Origin: Phyllobacterium calauticae
Lineage (GTDB): Bacteria; Pseudomonadota; Alphaproteobacteria; Rhizobiales; Rhizobiaceae
Direction of reading: 5' to 3'
Length of the DNA stretch: 64,000 nucleotides
Assembly: GCF_019991125.1 (NCBI RefSeq)
Contig: NZ_JAGENB010000006.1
Span: 62,001 to 126,000 of the forward strand
Part shown: positions 52,869-61,498 of the stretch, piece after piece
Numbering within the stretch: position 1 is the first letter of the stretch
Layout of the letters: each line of letters opens with the position of its first letter
Notes under the pieces: model-generated
Told to the model about the DNA's origin: nothing
The model's input: only the letters and a program-made list of their open reading frames with translations
Database searches by the model: none
Position numbers and translations under genes: made by a program

Positions 52869-53201
52869 TTATTTGGTAACCTTGGCAACTGCCGCCTCGT
52901 ACGGCTTGTAGGCTTCCTTGGCGAGGTCGGCATAGAGTTCGCCGAATTTGGTTGCCTGGGCAACAAAGGCTTCATAGGCCTTCTTGGAGAATGCGGTGTG
53001 CGCCTCGTAGAGCTGCTCGACCGACTTGGTCGCGCCAAGCTTTTCAACAAGTGCCGTGCCGTCTTCGAAGGACTTCTTCGAATATTCAGCCGCTTCATTG
53101 GCGATTGTCTGCAAACCCTGCGACAGGACCGAAACGCTCTTCATCGAGTTGTTGACGAATTCCTTGCTGGATTCACTCAGAGTTTCGAATGGGTTGGCCA
53201 T
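52869..53201 (-). CDS. Phasin family protein
   Basis: A 110-residue protein of the phasin_2 family, starting MANPFETLSESSKEFV behind AAGGA. It is nearly all amphipathic helix, without Cys, as in polyhydroxybutyrate granule coat proteins: ETLSESSKEFVNNSMKSVS and KSVEQLYEAHTAFSKKAYEA. Phasins cover granules and control their size and number. Two PhaR-type TGC-N3-GCA motifs lie upstream, supporting control by granule-bound PhaR. It is a single-gene unit. Confidence 0.9.
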   Translation of the reverse strand: MANPFETLSESSKEFVNNSMKSVSVLSQGLQTIANEAAEYSKKSFEDGTALVEKLGATKSVEQLYEAHTAFSKKAYEAFVAQATKFGELYADLAKEAYKPYEAAVAKVTK

Positions 53202-53247
53202 GATAAATCCTTCCATGGATTAAATTTCTGCGTAGCCGTATTTAGTG

Positions 53248-53283
53248 TGCACTGCACAAAAAGTCAATTTTTTGTGCATCGCA
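53248..53283. promoter_or_regulatory. PhaR-like binding motifs upstream of the phasin gene
   Basis: TGCACTGCACAA (53248-53259) fits in all positions the rhizobial PhaR consensus TGCRNYGCASMA as I recall it. TGCATCGCA (53275-53283) matches its TGC-RNY-GCA core. Both are 47-82 bp before the phasin start, where a repressor would block transcription. The function is inferred from the match. Confidence 0.6.
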
Positions 53284-53451
53284 ATAATTTCCGACAATTT
53301 TAAACAACGCAATGCCGCGGAATTCGTGAACATTCCGGTTACCATAAACAGTTTGGTAACGCTGTTGCGGGTAATGTTCGACGATCCGTACCTGACGCAA
53401 CATTACGTCAGTCAAATTCCATATACGCTTCAGTATGAGCAGGTGTTGATT

Positions 53452-54834
53452 GTGCTTTATCCAGCCCGCCAAGGTTCCAGACTTTTTACCAGACTTACCC
53501 ATACATTCCTGGCTTTGGCGCTCGCTTCCGGAATAGGCCTGACACAGACACCCAGGGCAGAAGCATCCTCGAAGGCATCGGCCATCGTGGTGGATGCCAA
53601 CACCGGCAAGACGCTCTACTCGTCCAATGCCGATGCCCAGCGCTTTCCGGCGTCCCTCACCAAGATGATGACGCTGTACATGCTGTTTGAAGCGATGGAA
53701 GCCGGAAAAGTCTCGAAGTCGACACCCATTCCCGTTTCCGCCTATGCCGCCGGCCAGCCGCCGACAAAGATCGGCTTCAAGCCCGGCCAGACCATCAGTG
53801 CGGAAGCGGCCATTCTCTCCGTCATCACCAAATCGGCCAACGACTCGGCGACAGCCATCGGCGAATATCTCGGCGGTTCGGAACAGCGCTTTGCCCAGAT
53901 GATGACCAACAAGGCGCGCCAGCTCGGCATGCGCAATACCACGTTCCGCAACGCCTCGGGCCTGCCCAATCCGCAACAGCGCTCGTCGGCGCGCGACCTT
54001 GCCCTGCTCGGCATCGCCCTGCGCGAGCATTTTCCGCAATATTATGATTATTTCTCCACCCGCAGCTTCAGCTATCGCGGCCGCCGCATCGCCGGTCACA
54101 ACCGCCTGCTCGGCAAGGTACGCGGCGTCGACGGCATCAAGACCGGCTACACCCGCGATTCCGGCTTCAACCTCGTTTCGTCGGTGAATGTCGACGGCAA
54201 GAAGATGGTTGCGGTCGTGATGGGCGGCACCAGCGGCGGCGCCCGCGATGCGCAGATGGCCAAGCTGATCGAACAGTACCTGCCCAGCGCCTCGCGCCGT
54301 GACGGCGGCAATCTGCTGGCCTCGCGCAAGAACAGCAAGGTTCAGGTCGCAGCCGTCGAACTGCCCGAAGACGACGATGCGCCGATGCCGACACAGCGTG
54401 CCGAAGTTGTTGCGAAAACCAGCAATGTCGTGACGGCCTATGCCTCCGCCCCGGCCCAGTCGCCAGCCGCGCAGATCCTGACCGTTCCGACTCCGACCGC
54501 ACGCGCTGCGGCAGCCGAATCCGACGATGAGGCAGAGGTCGATCCGGTCACCACCGCATCGGCTTCGGACAAGGGTACAGCCAGCGGCTGGATGGTGCAG
54601 ATCGGCTCGATGGGCAGTGCCGACGAAGCCAAGGCGATCCTTGCCCGCGCGGCATCAGAAGTCGGCGGCTCGCTTGCCACCCTGTCGCCCTACACCGAAA
54701 AATTCCAGAAGGGTTCGGCAACCTATTACCGCGCCCGCTTTGCCGGCATTGCCTCAGCCAAGGCTGCAAACAATGCCTGCACCGCGCTGAAGCGTCAAAA
54801 CTACCACTGCTTTGCAATTGCGCCCCAATCGTAA
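53452..54834 (+). CDS. D-alanyl-D-alanine carboxypeptidase (S11 family) with C-terminal SPOR domain
   Basis: A low-molecular-weight penicillin-binding protein trimming peptidoglycan stem peptides. It has 460 residues from GTG 53452, which has AGG 8 nt upstream; the frame stays open further but without a better site. A signal peptide (LTHTFLALALASGIGLT, cut after AEA) precedes the peptidase with Ser68 and Lys71 in SLTK, the SAND motif and KTGYT. A Pro/Ala-rich linker leads to a SPOR domain (about 375-460, from GWMVQIGSMGS) that binds denuded septal glycan. This suggests action at the division site. Confidence 0.93.
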   Translation: MLYPARQGSRLFTRLTHTFLALALASGIGLTQTPRAEASSKASAIVVDANTGKTLYSSNADAQRFPASLTKMMTLYMLFEAMEAGKVSKSTPIPVSAYAAGQPPTKIGFKPGQTISAEAAILSVITKSANDSATAIGEYLGGSEQRFAQMMTNKARQLGMRNTTFRNASGLPNPQQRSSARDLALLGIALREHFPQYYDYFSTRSFSYRGRRIAGHNRLLGKVRGVDGIKTGYTRDSGFNLVSSVNVDGKKMVAVVMGGTSGGARDAQMAKLIEQYLPSASRRDGGNLLASRKNSKVQVAAVELPEDDDAPMPTQRAEVVAKTSNVVTAYASAPAQSPAAQILTVPTPTARAAAAESDDEAEVDPVTTASASDKGTASGWMVQIGSMGSADEAKAILARAASEVGGSLATLSPYTEKFQKGSATYYRARFAGIASAKAANNACTALKRQNYHCFAIAPQS

Positions 54835-54882
54835 GGCAGTGATCTGAAAGACCCAGTTTGTACAGAGTTGAGGGTTTTGCGA

Positions 54883-55152
54883 ATGTCGAGTGTCAATGAT
54901 TTCCATGGTTCTGCCGGTGCTGCCGGCAAGGAATCCCGGTCGCTCTTTGGCGGTATGCACGCGTTGCAGCAGGCGGCGCAGCGCCTTGCCGATCTGCGGC
55001 GCGGCAACTCAGCGTTCAAGACGATGGACCTGGTGAACGTGCTGCTGTGCCAGGCGGCGAGAACGCGCCGTGCGGCCATGCCTCCCGTGCGCTTGCACAT
55101 CCGCACCGCCGGTCACAATGGTGTTACCGCAGTCCGCCTCAAGGTTTCCTGA
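54883..55152 (+). CDS. Small hypothetical protein
   Basis: An 89-residue open frame, MSSVNDFHGSAGAAGKESRS onward, rich in Ala, Arg and Gly with a predicted amphipathic middle (GGMHALQQAAQRLADLRRGN). A GAGGG site lies 8 nt before the ATG, which supports it against the antisense frame. It starts 48 bp after the carboxypeptidase stop on the same strand and ends before the convergent DUF1489 gene. No family is recognised. Confidence 0.5.
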   Translation: MSSVNDFHGSAGAAGKESRSLFGGMHALQQAAQRLADLRRGNSAFKTMDLVNVLLCQAARTRRAAMPPVRLHIRTAGHNGVTAVRLKVS

Positions 55153-55162
55153 AGATTCGGGT

Positions 55163-55597
55163 CTAGAGCAGCCCCAGCGACGCCAGTTCGTTGCGCAGTT
55201 CCGGCGGCAGCTTGGCCCGGCCCTTGCCCTGCCCCTCATCCGCCGGCGCATCCTCGCTTGTCAGATAGCGCCAGCCCTGGAATGCCCGCCGTGGCTGCCA
55301 TTCCGTCGCGATGATGCGCGGATCCAGCACCAGATGGCAGCGTGAAATCCCCTCGTCATCGGTGAAGGTGCGAATGTCCGTCAGTATCTGGCGGCATTGG
55401 ATGTTGCCCTTGATCACCCAGTAAAGCGATCCACCGGCCAGCAATTCCTCGACGCGCTTGGGAACCATGCGTGTCGTGTGGAACTGTTCGGGCGACAGGC
55501 CGGCACGCCTGCGCTCATCCAGGCGAAAATCGATCCACGCCGCGAGATCTTCGATCGCAGTGCAGCCGACACAAAGTTTGACGAGATTGAGAGCCAT
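55163..55597 (-). CDS. DUF1489 family protein
   Basis: A 144-residue protein typical of Alphaproteobacteria. Conserved parts are MALNLVKLCVGCTAIEDLAAW at the start with the Cys pair, TTRMVPKRVEELLAGGSLYW, and NIQCRQILTDIRTF. Many members pair Cys and His residues, suggestive of a nucleic-acid or metal role, but the function is unknown. It stands alone and converges with the small ORF at 54883. Confidence 0.88.
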   Translation of the reverse strand: MALNLVKLCVGCTAIEDLAAWIDFRLDERRRAGLSPEQFHTTRMVPKRVEELLAGGSLYWVIKGNIQCRQILTDIRTFTDDEGISRCHLVLDPRIIATEWQPRRAFQGWRYLTSEDAPADEGQGKGRAKLPPELRNELASLGLL

Positions 55598-55700
55598 GGA
55601 GGAGATTTGACGCTTTCAGGCGGCAAGGTCAACCGAAACCGGCGGGTTCTCCACAAAGCGCCGGCGGGAAGCACGGCGATGCCGCCCGCCGGTGAAAGTC

Positions 55701-57230
55701 TCAGTGACCGGTTGCGGGTATGGCTGCCCCGCCGCCCGATTGCCGTTTGACCGCCGGGGCATGAACGTCCGCCGCAACGACCGGCACCTCGACGCCCTTC
55801 GCGTCATAGAGCTTGCCATTGAGGAAATAGTCACCGTCGTGCAACTGCGCGATATCCTGATAGCGCAGCACCCGCTCGGTACCGGCGACGAAGACCGACT
55901 GCTGGTCCGAATTGCCCGCGGTCAGATGGTTGAACACGATGTTCAGCGCAATCGCCATGAGCGCGGCCGAACTGATGCCGGAATGGAAAATCGTGGCGAA
56001 CCATGCGGGGAAATGATCGTAAAAATTCGGCGATGCAATCGGGATCATGCCGAACCCCAGCGACGTCGCGACGATGATGAGGTTCATGTTGTTGGCATAG
56101 TCGACCTTGGACAGCGTGCGGATACCGCTGGCAGCCACGGTTCCGAAGAGCACGAGGCCAGCGCCGCCGAGGACCGCACTCGGCACCGCCGCAACGATGC
56201 GTCCCATGACCGGCAGCAAACCCAGAACGACAAGGAACAGGCCGCCCGTCGCCACCACATAGCGGCTCTTGATCCCGGTTACCGCAACCAGCCCGACATT
56301 CTGGGCAAAGGCGCTCTGCGTGAATGAGCCGAACACCGGTGCGATCAGGCTCGACAGCATGTCGGCGCGCAGACCATCGCCGAGCCGGCGCGAGTCCACC
56401 TTGGTCTCGATAATCTCACCGACGGCTAGGATATCCGCCGATGTTTCGACCAGCGTGACCATGATCACGATGAACATGGAAATGATCGCCGCTACCTGGA
56501 AGGTTGGATAACCCCATTGAAAGATCGTCGGCAGGGCGATGAACGGTCCTTCGCTCACCTTGGAGAAGTCGGTCATGCCCAGTGCCAGCGCAATCAGGGT
56601 GCCGATGACGATGGCCAGCAGGATCGACAGCCGTGAAATGCGGGCACTGCCGACCTTGCTGAGCAAAAGCACGATGACAAGGGTCACCGCCGCCAGCTCG
56701 ATATTGGCCATGCTGCCGAAATCCGGTGCCTTGCTGTTGCCGCCCATCGCCCAGCGCGCGGCGACCGGCATCAGGGTCAAGCCGATGGTGGTGATGACGA
56801 TCCCGGTGACCAATGGCGGGAAAAACCGGGTAATTCTGGAAAAGACCGGCGTGATCAGCAGGCCGATGAACGAGGCGACCATCACGGCACCCAGCACCGC
56901 CTCGATGCCGCCATTGCCCGTGATGGCGACCATGGTCGCCACGCCGGAAAACGACACACCCTGAACGAGCGGCAGGCGGCAGCCGAAAAAGGGCAGGCCC
57001 ATCGTCTGCAGGATTGTCGCCAGCCCGCCGGCAAACAGCGACGCGGTGATCAAAAGGCCGATGTCGTTCGACGACAGCCCTGCCGCCTGGCCAAGGATCA
57101 GCGGAACGGCAATGATGCCGCCATACATGGTCAGAACATGCTGAAAGCCATAGGCCATATTGGCCGCCAGCCCCAGATTCTCGTCCTCCGGACGGTCCTC
57201 TGGCGTATTTTCATTCAATCGTGATGCCAA
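55701..57230 (-). CDS. Nucleobase:cation symporter-2 family transporter (xanthine/urate-type)
   Basis: A 509-residue NCS2 permease with 12-14 transmembrane segments. The family signature lies around residue 310 (TQSAFAQNVGLVAVTGIKSR); the substrate-binding helix ETSADILAVGEIIETKVD lies before it. The bacterial xanthine/urate branch (XanQ, UacT) fits better than UraA because of length and the N-terminal QHVLTMYGGIIAVPLILG. A soluble C-terminal tail of about 70 residues (SVFVAGTERVLRYQDI) is unlike the shorter E. coli proteins. Substrate choice is not certain. Confidence 0.87.
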   Translation of the reverse strand: MASRLNENTPEDRPEDENLGLAANMAYGFQHVLTMYGGIIAVPLILGQAAGLSSNDIGLLITASLFAGGLATILQTMGLPFFGCRLPLVQGVSFSGVATMVAITGNGGIEAVLGAVMVASFIGLLITPVFSRITRFFPPLVTGIVITTIGLTLMPVAARWAMGGNSKAPDFGSMANIELAAVTLVIVLLLSKVGSARISRLSILLAIVIGTLIALALGMTDFSKVSEGPFIALPTIFQWGYPTFQVAAIISMFIVIMVTLVETSADILAVGEIIETKVDSRRLGDGLRADMLSSLIAPVFGSFTQSAFAQNVGLVAVTGIKSRYVVATGGLFLVVLGLLPVMGRIVAAVPSAVLGGAGLVLFGTVAASGIRTLSKVDYANNMNLIIVATSLGFGMIPIASPNFYDHFPAWFATIFHSGISSAALMAIALNIVFNHLTAGNSDQQSVFVAGTERVLRYQDIAQLHDGDYFLNGKLYDAKGVEVPVVAADVHAPAVKRQSGGGAAIPATGH

Positions 57231-57345
57231 GGTAGTGTCCTCCCAATACCTTTATGCAGCCCAACCAAACATTGCTGATCGGGCGGGAGGAAAACTATGG
57301 CAGCTTTTTGGGATTTGACTGTATCTGATTTATTGAAAGTGTTTT

Positions 57346-57373
57346 CGGCTGCGTGCGGGTATTGCACGCGCCG
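57346..57373 (-). terminator. Hairpin after sdaA (possible terminator)
   Basis: CGGC and GCGTGC pair with GCACGC and GCCG around a 7-nt loop (one bulged T), 13 bp beyond the sdaA stop. It lacks a clear T-run, so it is a weak or Rho-assisted terminator at best. Confidence 0.45.
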
Positions 57374-57385
57374 ATTCAATCAATC

Positions 57386-58786
57386 TCAGCACTCCACGAC
57401 ATTGACCGCAAGACCGCCAAGGCTGGTTTCCTTGTAACGCTCGTTCATGTCGCGTCCGGTCTGGCGCATGGTTTCGATGCAGGCGTCGAGCGGCACGAAA
57501 TGCGTGCCATCCCCCTTGATCGCTAGGGATGCGGCCGTCACCGCCTTGACCGCGCCCAGCGCATTGCGCTCGATGCAGGGAACCTGGACGAGGCCAGCCA
57601 CGGGGTCGCAGGTCATGCCGAGATGGTGCTCGAGCGCGATTTCCGCGGCATTCTCGATCTGGGCCGCATTGCCGCCCATGACGGCAGCGAGCCCGGCCGC
57701 TGCCATCGCCGAGGCAGAGCCCACCTCACCCTGACAGCCGACTTCCGCGCCTGATATCGAGGCATTGTGCTTGATGACGCCGCCAATGGCCGCCGATGTC
57801 AGCAGGAAATCGCGAATGCCTTCGGCATCGGCATCATCATGAAAATGCAGGTAGTAGCGCAGCACGGCGGGAACCACGCCCGCAGCGCCATTGGTCGGCG
57901 CGGTCACGACCCGTCCGCCTGCAGCATTCTCCTCGTTCACCGCCATGGCGTAGACGGAGAGCCAATCATTGGCCAGCAGCGGATTCATGCGGTTCTGCCG
58001 CCATTCCTCCTGCAGTCGGTCATGCAGATAACGGGCGCGGCGCTTGACCTTGAGGCCGCCCGGCATGATGCCTTCCTGCTCCAGCCCGCGATCGATGCAG
58101 GAGCGCATGGCCGACCAGATGCGATCAAGACCGGCGTTAAGCTCATCCCGGCTCATGAAGACTTCTTCATTGCGGCGTTTCATTTCCGCGATGGAGAGCC
58201 CGCTCTCCGCGCTCATGGCCAGCATCTGGGCCGCGTTCTTGAACGGGAACGGCACGGGATGTTCGGGTTTTGGTGCAGTGCGGGTCTTTGCGCTTTCCAG
58301 CTCTTCCTCGGTGACGACGAAGCCGCCGCCGATCGAATAGAAAATGCGGCGCAGAAGCAGGCGCTCATCCGCATCATAGGCTTCGAAGGCCATGCCGTTG
58401 GCATGTCCCGGCAGCGGCGTCCTGCGGTCCATGATCAGATCGGTTGCCGGATCGAAGCGGTAGGCGGGATGCCCCTCGGGGCGAATACGTTTTTCCTGTT
58501 TGACGGTCTCAAGCAGCGCATCCATCTGGTTGGGATCGATCGTCGCTGGCAGAAGGCCGCAGAGGCCGAGAACAACCGCACGGTCCGTCGCATGACCGAT
58601 GCCCGTGAACGCCAGCGATCCATGCAGATGCACGCGCAGGCGATCCACCTTCACGCCGGTCGGGCGTGGCCATTGCCCGTTCTTCAACTCTTCGAGGAAC
58701 AGGCTGCCGGCGGTCATCGGGCCCATCGTATGGGAACTCGAAGGACCAATGCCGATTTTATAAAGATCGAAAACCGACAGGAACAT
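57386..58786 (-). CDS. sdaA: L-serine ammonia-lyase (iron-sulfur type, single-chain)
   Basis: Converts L-serine to pyruvate and ammonia using a 4Fe-4S cluster. The 466-residue protein joins the beta part, beginning [20 protein letters not shown], to the alpha part. Conserved Cys are in [32 protein letters not shown] and the last residue block NVVEC; several of these bind the cluster. The length is normal for one-chain SdaA. It lies 155 bp from the divergent-promoter side of the NCS2 gene on the same strand. Confidence 0.95.
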   Translation of the reverse strand: MFLSVFDLYKIGIGPSSSHTMGPMTAGSLFLEELKNGQWPRPTGVKVDRLRVHLHGSLAFTGIGHATDRAVVLGLCGLLPATIDPNQMDALLETVKQEKRIRPEGHPAYRFDPATDLIMDRRTPLPGHANGMAFEAYDADERLLLRRIFYSIGGGFVVTEEELESAKTRTAPKPEHPVPFPFKNAAQMLAMSAESGLSIAEMKRRNEEVFMSRDELNAGLDRIWSAMRSCIDRGLEQEGIMPGGLKVKRRARYLHDRLQEEWRQNRMNPLLANDWLSVYAMAVNEENAAGGRVVTAPTNGAAGVVPAVLRYYLHFHDDADAEGIRDFLLTSAAIGGVIKHNASISGAEVGCQGEVGSASAMAAAGLAAVMGGNAAQIENAAEIALEHHLGMTCDPVAGLVQVPCIERNALGAVKAVTAASLAIKGDGTHFVPLDACIETMRQTGRDMNERYKETSLGGLAVNVVEC

Positions 58787-58897
58787 CCGGCTACCTCAAA
58801 TGGTGAAATTGCATCGCGCTATAATGGCTGCTCCGAGGCATAAGCCGAAGCCAGCCACCGACCTAGCGTTGTGTTTCTACGACATGCCGGACCAAAG

Positions 58898-58923
58898 AAA
58901 AAGGGTGCAGACGCACTGCACCC
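58898..58923 (-). terminator. Terminator of the small membrane protein gene
   Basis: A perfect 8-bp stem GGGTGCAG/CTGCACCC with a 5-nt loop is followed on the minus strand by TTTTTCTTTGG. It lies 50 bp beyond the small gene at 58974-59075. Confidence 0.8.
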
Positions 58924-58973
58924 CTCCATCAGAAATTTATTCCGGCTCAACTGGACTGGAGCCTGATTTTTTA

Positions 58974-59075
58974 TCAGTGCATCGCGATGAGATAGGTCAC
59001 CAGCATGATCACTGCGAAACCGACAACTGCCCAGGCGGTGATGCCCCAGCAGGACTTTTGAACGCTATCGTCCAT
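58974..59075 (-). CDS. Small membrane protein (33 residues)
   Basis: MDDSVQKSCWGITAWAVVGF begins a one-helix protein, whose transmembrane span runs about residues 11-31. It has a single Cys and is followed by a clear terminator, which supports real expression. GGGAAA lies 12 nt before the ATG, a weak ribosome site. A longer frame extends upstream but looks non-coding. No family is recognised; the role is unknown. Confidence 0.55.
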   Translation of the reverse strand: MDDSVQKSCWGITAWAVVGFAVIMLVTYLIAMH

Positions 59076-59370
59076 GAATTTTGTATTTCCCTGTTGCTCT
59101 CGGAAGGACACGATTCTGTCGAAACGCTCCCTCCCTGGGAACGCGGGTATATCCGTCCATGCCATCCTTCGCAACGCCAAAGATGGCAAAATCAGGGCGG
59201 CGCGGCGCATGGCTGCGTTGTGCCAGCCGCATGACTTCAATGATTTCAACATGTTAAAGAAAGCTTCAGCAGGCTGCGCCGTTTACGATTGGGGTAAATT
59301 CGTGTTGAGTGAATCTGCAAACTGAGTCATGTGTTTGTGCACGTCTTTGTCTCACACCGAGAGAGCCCGC
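59076..59370. other. Intergenic region between the small membrane gene and DUF599
   Basis: 295 bp with no gene that I support. It must contain the divergent promoters of the 33-residue gene (minus) and the DUF599 gene (plus). No clear palindrome or hexamer pair was fixed. Confidence 0.4.
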
Positions 59371-60090
59371 ATGGAACCCGCACGCTTTATGTCCTACTGG
59401 CTCGATGCGCTGGCCCTCGTCTATTTCTTTGGCGTGTGGGTGCTCTATTCGCGCACCACGGACAAGGGATTTCTCAACCGGCGCTCGCTGACATCGGAAA
59501 TGAATCTCGCCCGGCGGCAATGGATGACCACCATGTCGAGCCGCGAACTGCGCATGATCGACACCAGCATCATGATCGGCCTGCAGCAGGGCACCGGCTT
59601 TTTTGCGTCAACATCGATTCTGGCCATTGGCGGCTGTTTCGGCCTGCTGAATTCATCCGGCCGGGTGGTCACGCTGTTCCACGATATCCCGTTTCTCGGC
59701 GAGACGACAGAGCGGCTGTTTGAAACCAAGGTTCTCGGCCTGCTGGTGCTCTTCGCCTATGCCTTTTTCAAATTCGCCTGGGCCTATCGGCTGTTCAACT
59801 ACTGCTCGATCCTGATCGGCGGCGTGCCCATGGCGCGCGACAAGGCGCCGGATGATCCGCAGGTCATTTTCAGCGTCAACCGGGCGGCGGAGATCAACAT
59901 CCTGGCCGGCCAGCACTTCAACAGCGGACTGCGCGGCATCTTCTTTTCCATCGGCTATCTCGGATGGTTTCTCGATCCGCTGCTGTTCATGATCACGACA
60001 AGCCTTGTGGCGGTGGTGCTGTTGCGCCGTCAGTTCTTCTCCAATGCCCGCGACGCGCTCATGCGCAACAATGCCAATGCGGATTCATAG
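59371..60090 (+). CDS. DUF599 family membrane protein
   Basis: A 239-residue membrane protein beginning MEPARFMSYWLDALALVYFF behind GAGAG. About four transmembrane helices are visible (residues 8-25, 75-95, 125-145, 205-225). Signature parts are MNLARRQWMTTMSSRELRMI and the basic turn VNRAAEINILAGQHFNSGLRG. The family is widespread in Proteobacteria with unknown function. It overlaps the convergent MFS gene by six bases. Confidence 0.9.
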   Translation: MEPARFMSYWLDALALVYFFGVWVLYSRTTDKGFLNRRSLTSEMNLARRQWMTTMSSRELRMIDTSIMIGLQQGTGFFASTSILAIGGCFGLLNSSGRVVTLFHDIPFLGETTERLFETKVLGLLVLFAYAFFKFAWAYRLFNYCSILIGGVPMARDKAPDDPQVIFSVNRAAEINILAGQHFNSGLRGIFFSIGYLGWFLDPLLFMITTSLVAVVLLRRQFFSNARDALMRNNANADS

Positions 60091-61362
60091 GCCGCGCGGC
60101 AGATAGCGCCAGACGACGACAGCGGTAAAGACCATCAGCGTGCCCAGGGCGATGAAGATCGCGCCAAGGCTGAAGAATGTCAGGATGATCGAATAGAAAA
60201 ACGCCGGCAGAAGCTCGGAAAAATCGAGATAGGTCCGGTAGACCGAGGTCATCTGCGCGCGCTCGTGCGGGTGAACCGCACGAATGAAGGTGGTCGAAGC
60301 CAGCGTATCCAGCGCAACACAGAAAAACGCTCCGGCGAGCAGCATGAGTGCCGCGATCATCGGAAATTTCTCACCCGCCAGCCCGGCGCCGGCCAGCGCA
60401 ATGGCCAGAAGGATGAAAACGCCTGATATCGTCCGCATCAGCCCCTTGGCCATGCCGACCTTGCCCCACAGGATCGATCCCAGCAGGAAGAGGTTGCCGA
60501 GGGAGACGAGCAGGCCGCCCGCCAGCTTGCCCTGGCCTGTCGCTACCATCAGGATCGGCCCGTAGACGAAGAACGTGCTCCAGTAGCACGACCGCGAAAA
60601 AGCGATGAGCCATGCCAGCCGCAGCCGTGGCTGCGCGACAAACCGCCGGACATTGGCAATGGGATTGGCGGCCCGGCTCGGGCCCTTCTGCAGGGCGGGA
60701 TTGTCGCTGAGGCGAAAGTACCAGAACAGCGTGAGAAGCAGCAGGGAAAAGCCGATCGACAACAGGAACGGCGCGATCATGCCGATGGTGCTGTAGAGAA
60801 AGACGCCGAGGAATGGCCCGGCCGTCCACGCAAAGGTCGCCGTCGCCATGCGCACGGACTCGGCGCGAACGAGTTCGCCCCGCTTGATATGGTCCATGAT
60901 GTAGAGGCTGAGGGTAATGGACAGCGCGCCTGCCCCGAACGTGCGCAGGAACAGCCCCGCCGCCTGCCCCGGCACCGTGTCGAGCGCGAAGGCGCAGCAG
61001 CCCAGGATCAGCGAGGTGGCGCCGGCCGTATAGACCCAGCGGCGCGGGATGCGGACGATCAGCAACGGAATCGACAGGGTGACCATCAGCCCGAGCATCG
61101 ACATGCAGGTGTAGAGGATGCTGACGCTGCGTTCACTCTGCAGCAGGTCGTAGGTCTGGATCGGCACCACGCTGGTGATGATCGCCCGGGCCATCGACTC
61201 GATGCCGAAAAGGATCGCAAACACCCGTGCTGTCGGACGTTTGGCCGTGCTGATCCAGATGGGATGGCGAACTTGATTGATCACTGGCTTGGCTATCGGG
61301 GAAATGCTGATTCGAGCGCCCCCTGACATTGGAGCGCGAAACCATGGATAGCAGTCAATCAA
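60085..61362 (-). CDS. MFS transporter
   Basis: A 425-residue major facilitator with 12 helices in two halves. The first helix starts near residue 45 (RVFAILFGIESMARAIITSV). A conserved loop after TM2-3 (RIPRRWVYTAGA) and GTFLGV-like helices follow. The N-terminal 40 residues are charged and Pro-rich; an ATG 11 codons inside is an alternative start. No substrate can be read from sequence; drug or sugar efflux is possible. Confidence 0.85.
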   Translation of the reverse strand: MIDCYPWFRAPMSGGARISISPIAKPVINQVRHPIWISTAKRPTARVFAILFGIESMARAIITSVVPIQTYDLLQSERSVSILYTCMSMLGLMVTLSIPLLIVRIPRRWVYTAGATSLILGCCAFALDTVPGQAAGLFLRTFGAGALSITLSLYIMDHIKRGELVRAESVRMATATFAWTAGPFLGVFLYSTIGMIAPFLLSIGFSLLLLTLFWYFRLSDNPALQKGPSRAANPIANVRRFVAQPRLRLAWLIAFSRSCYWSTFFVYGPILMVATGQGKLAGGLLVSLGNLFLLGSILWGKVGMAKGLMRTISGVFILLAIALAGAGLAGEKFPMIAALMLLAGAFFCVALDTLASTTFIRAVHPHERAQMTSVYRTYLDFSELLPAFFYSIILTFFSLGAIFIALGTLMVFTAVVVWRYLPRGL

Positions 61363-61498
61363 GCGACATTATATGTCTGTTTCGCAGAAACCTTTGAAAC
61401 AAGTGCGAAATATCAGCCGTGATGCGCGCCGGAAACACATGGATTTTGTGTTGCAACTCCCCTAGCCTGTCAGGAGTTGCAATCATCGAGATTCCCGC

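Noticed and set aside
54801-55106. Minus-strand frame opposite the 89-residue ORF
   Set aside because: It overlaps the end of the carboxypeptidase gene, is rich in Arg and Cys, and has no ribosome site; the plus-strand frame is better supported.
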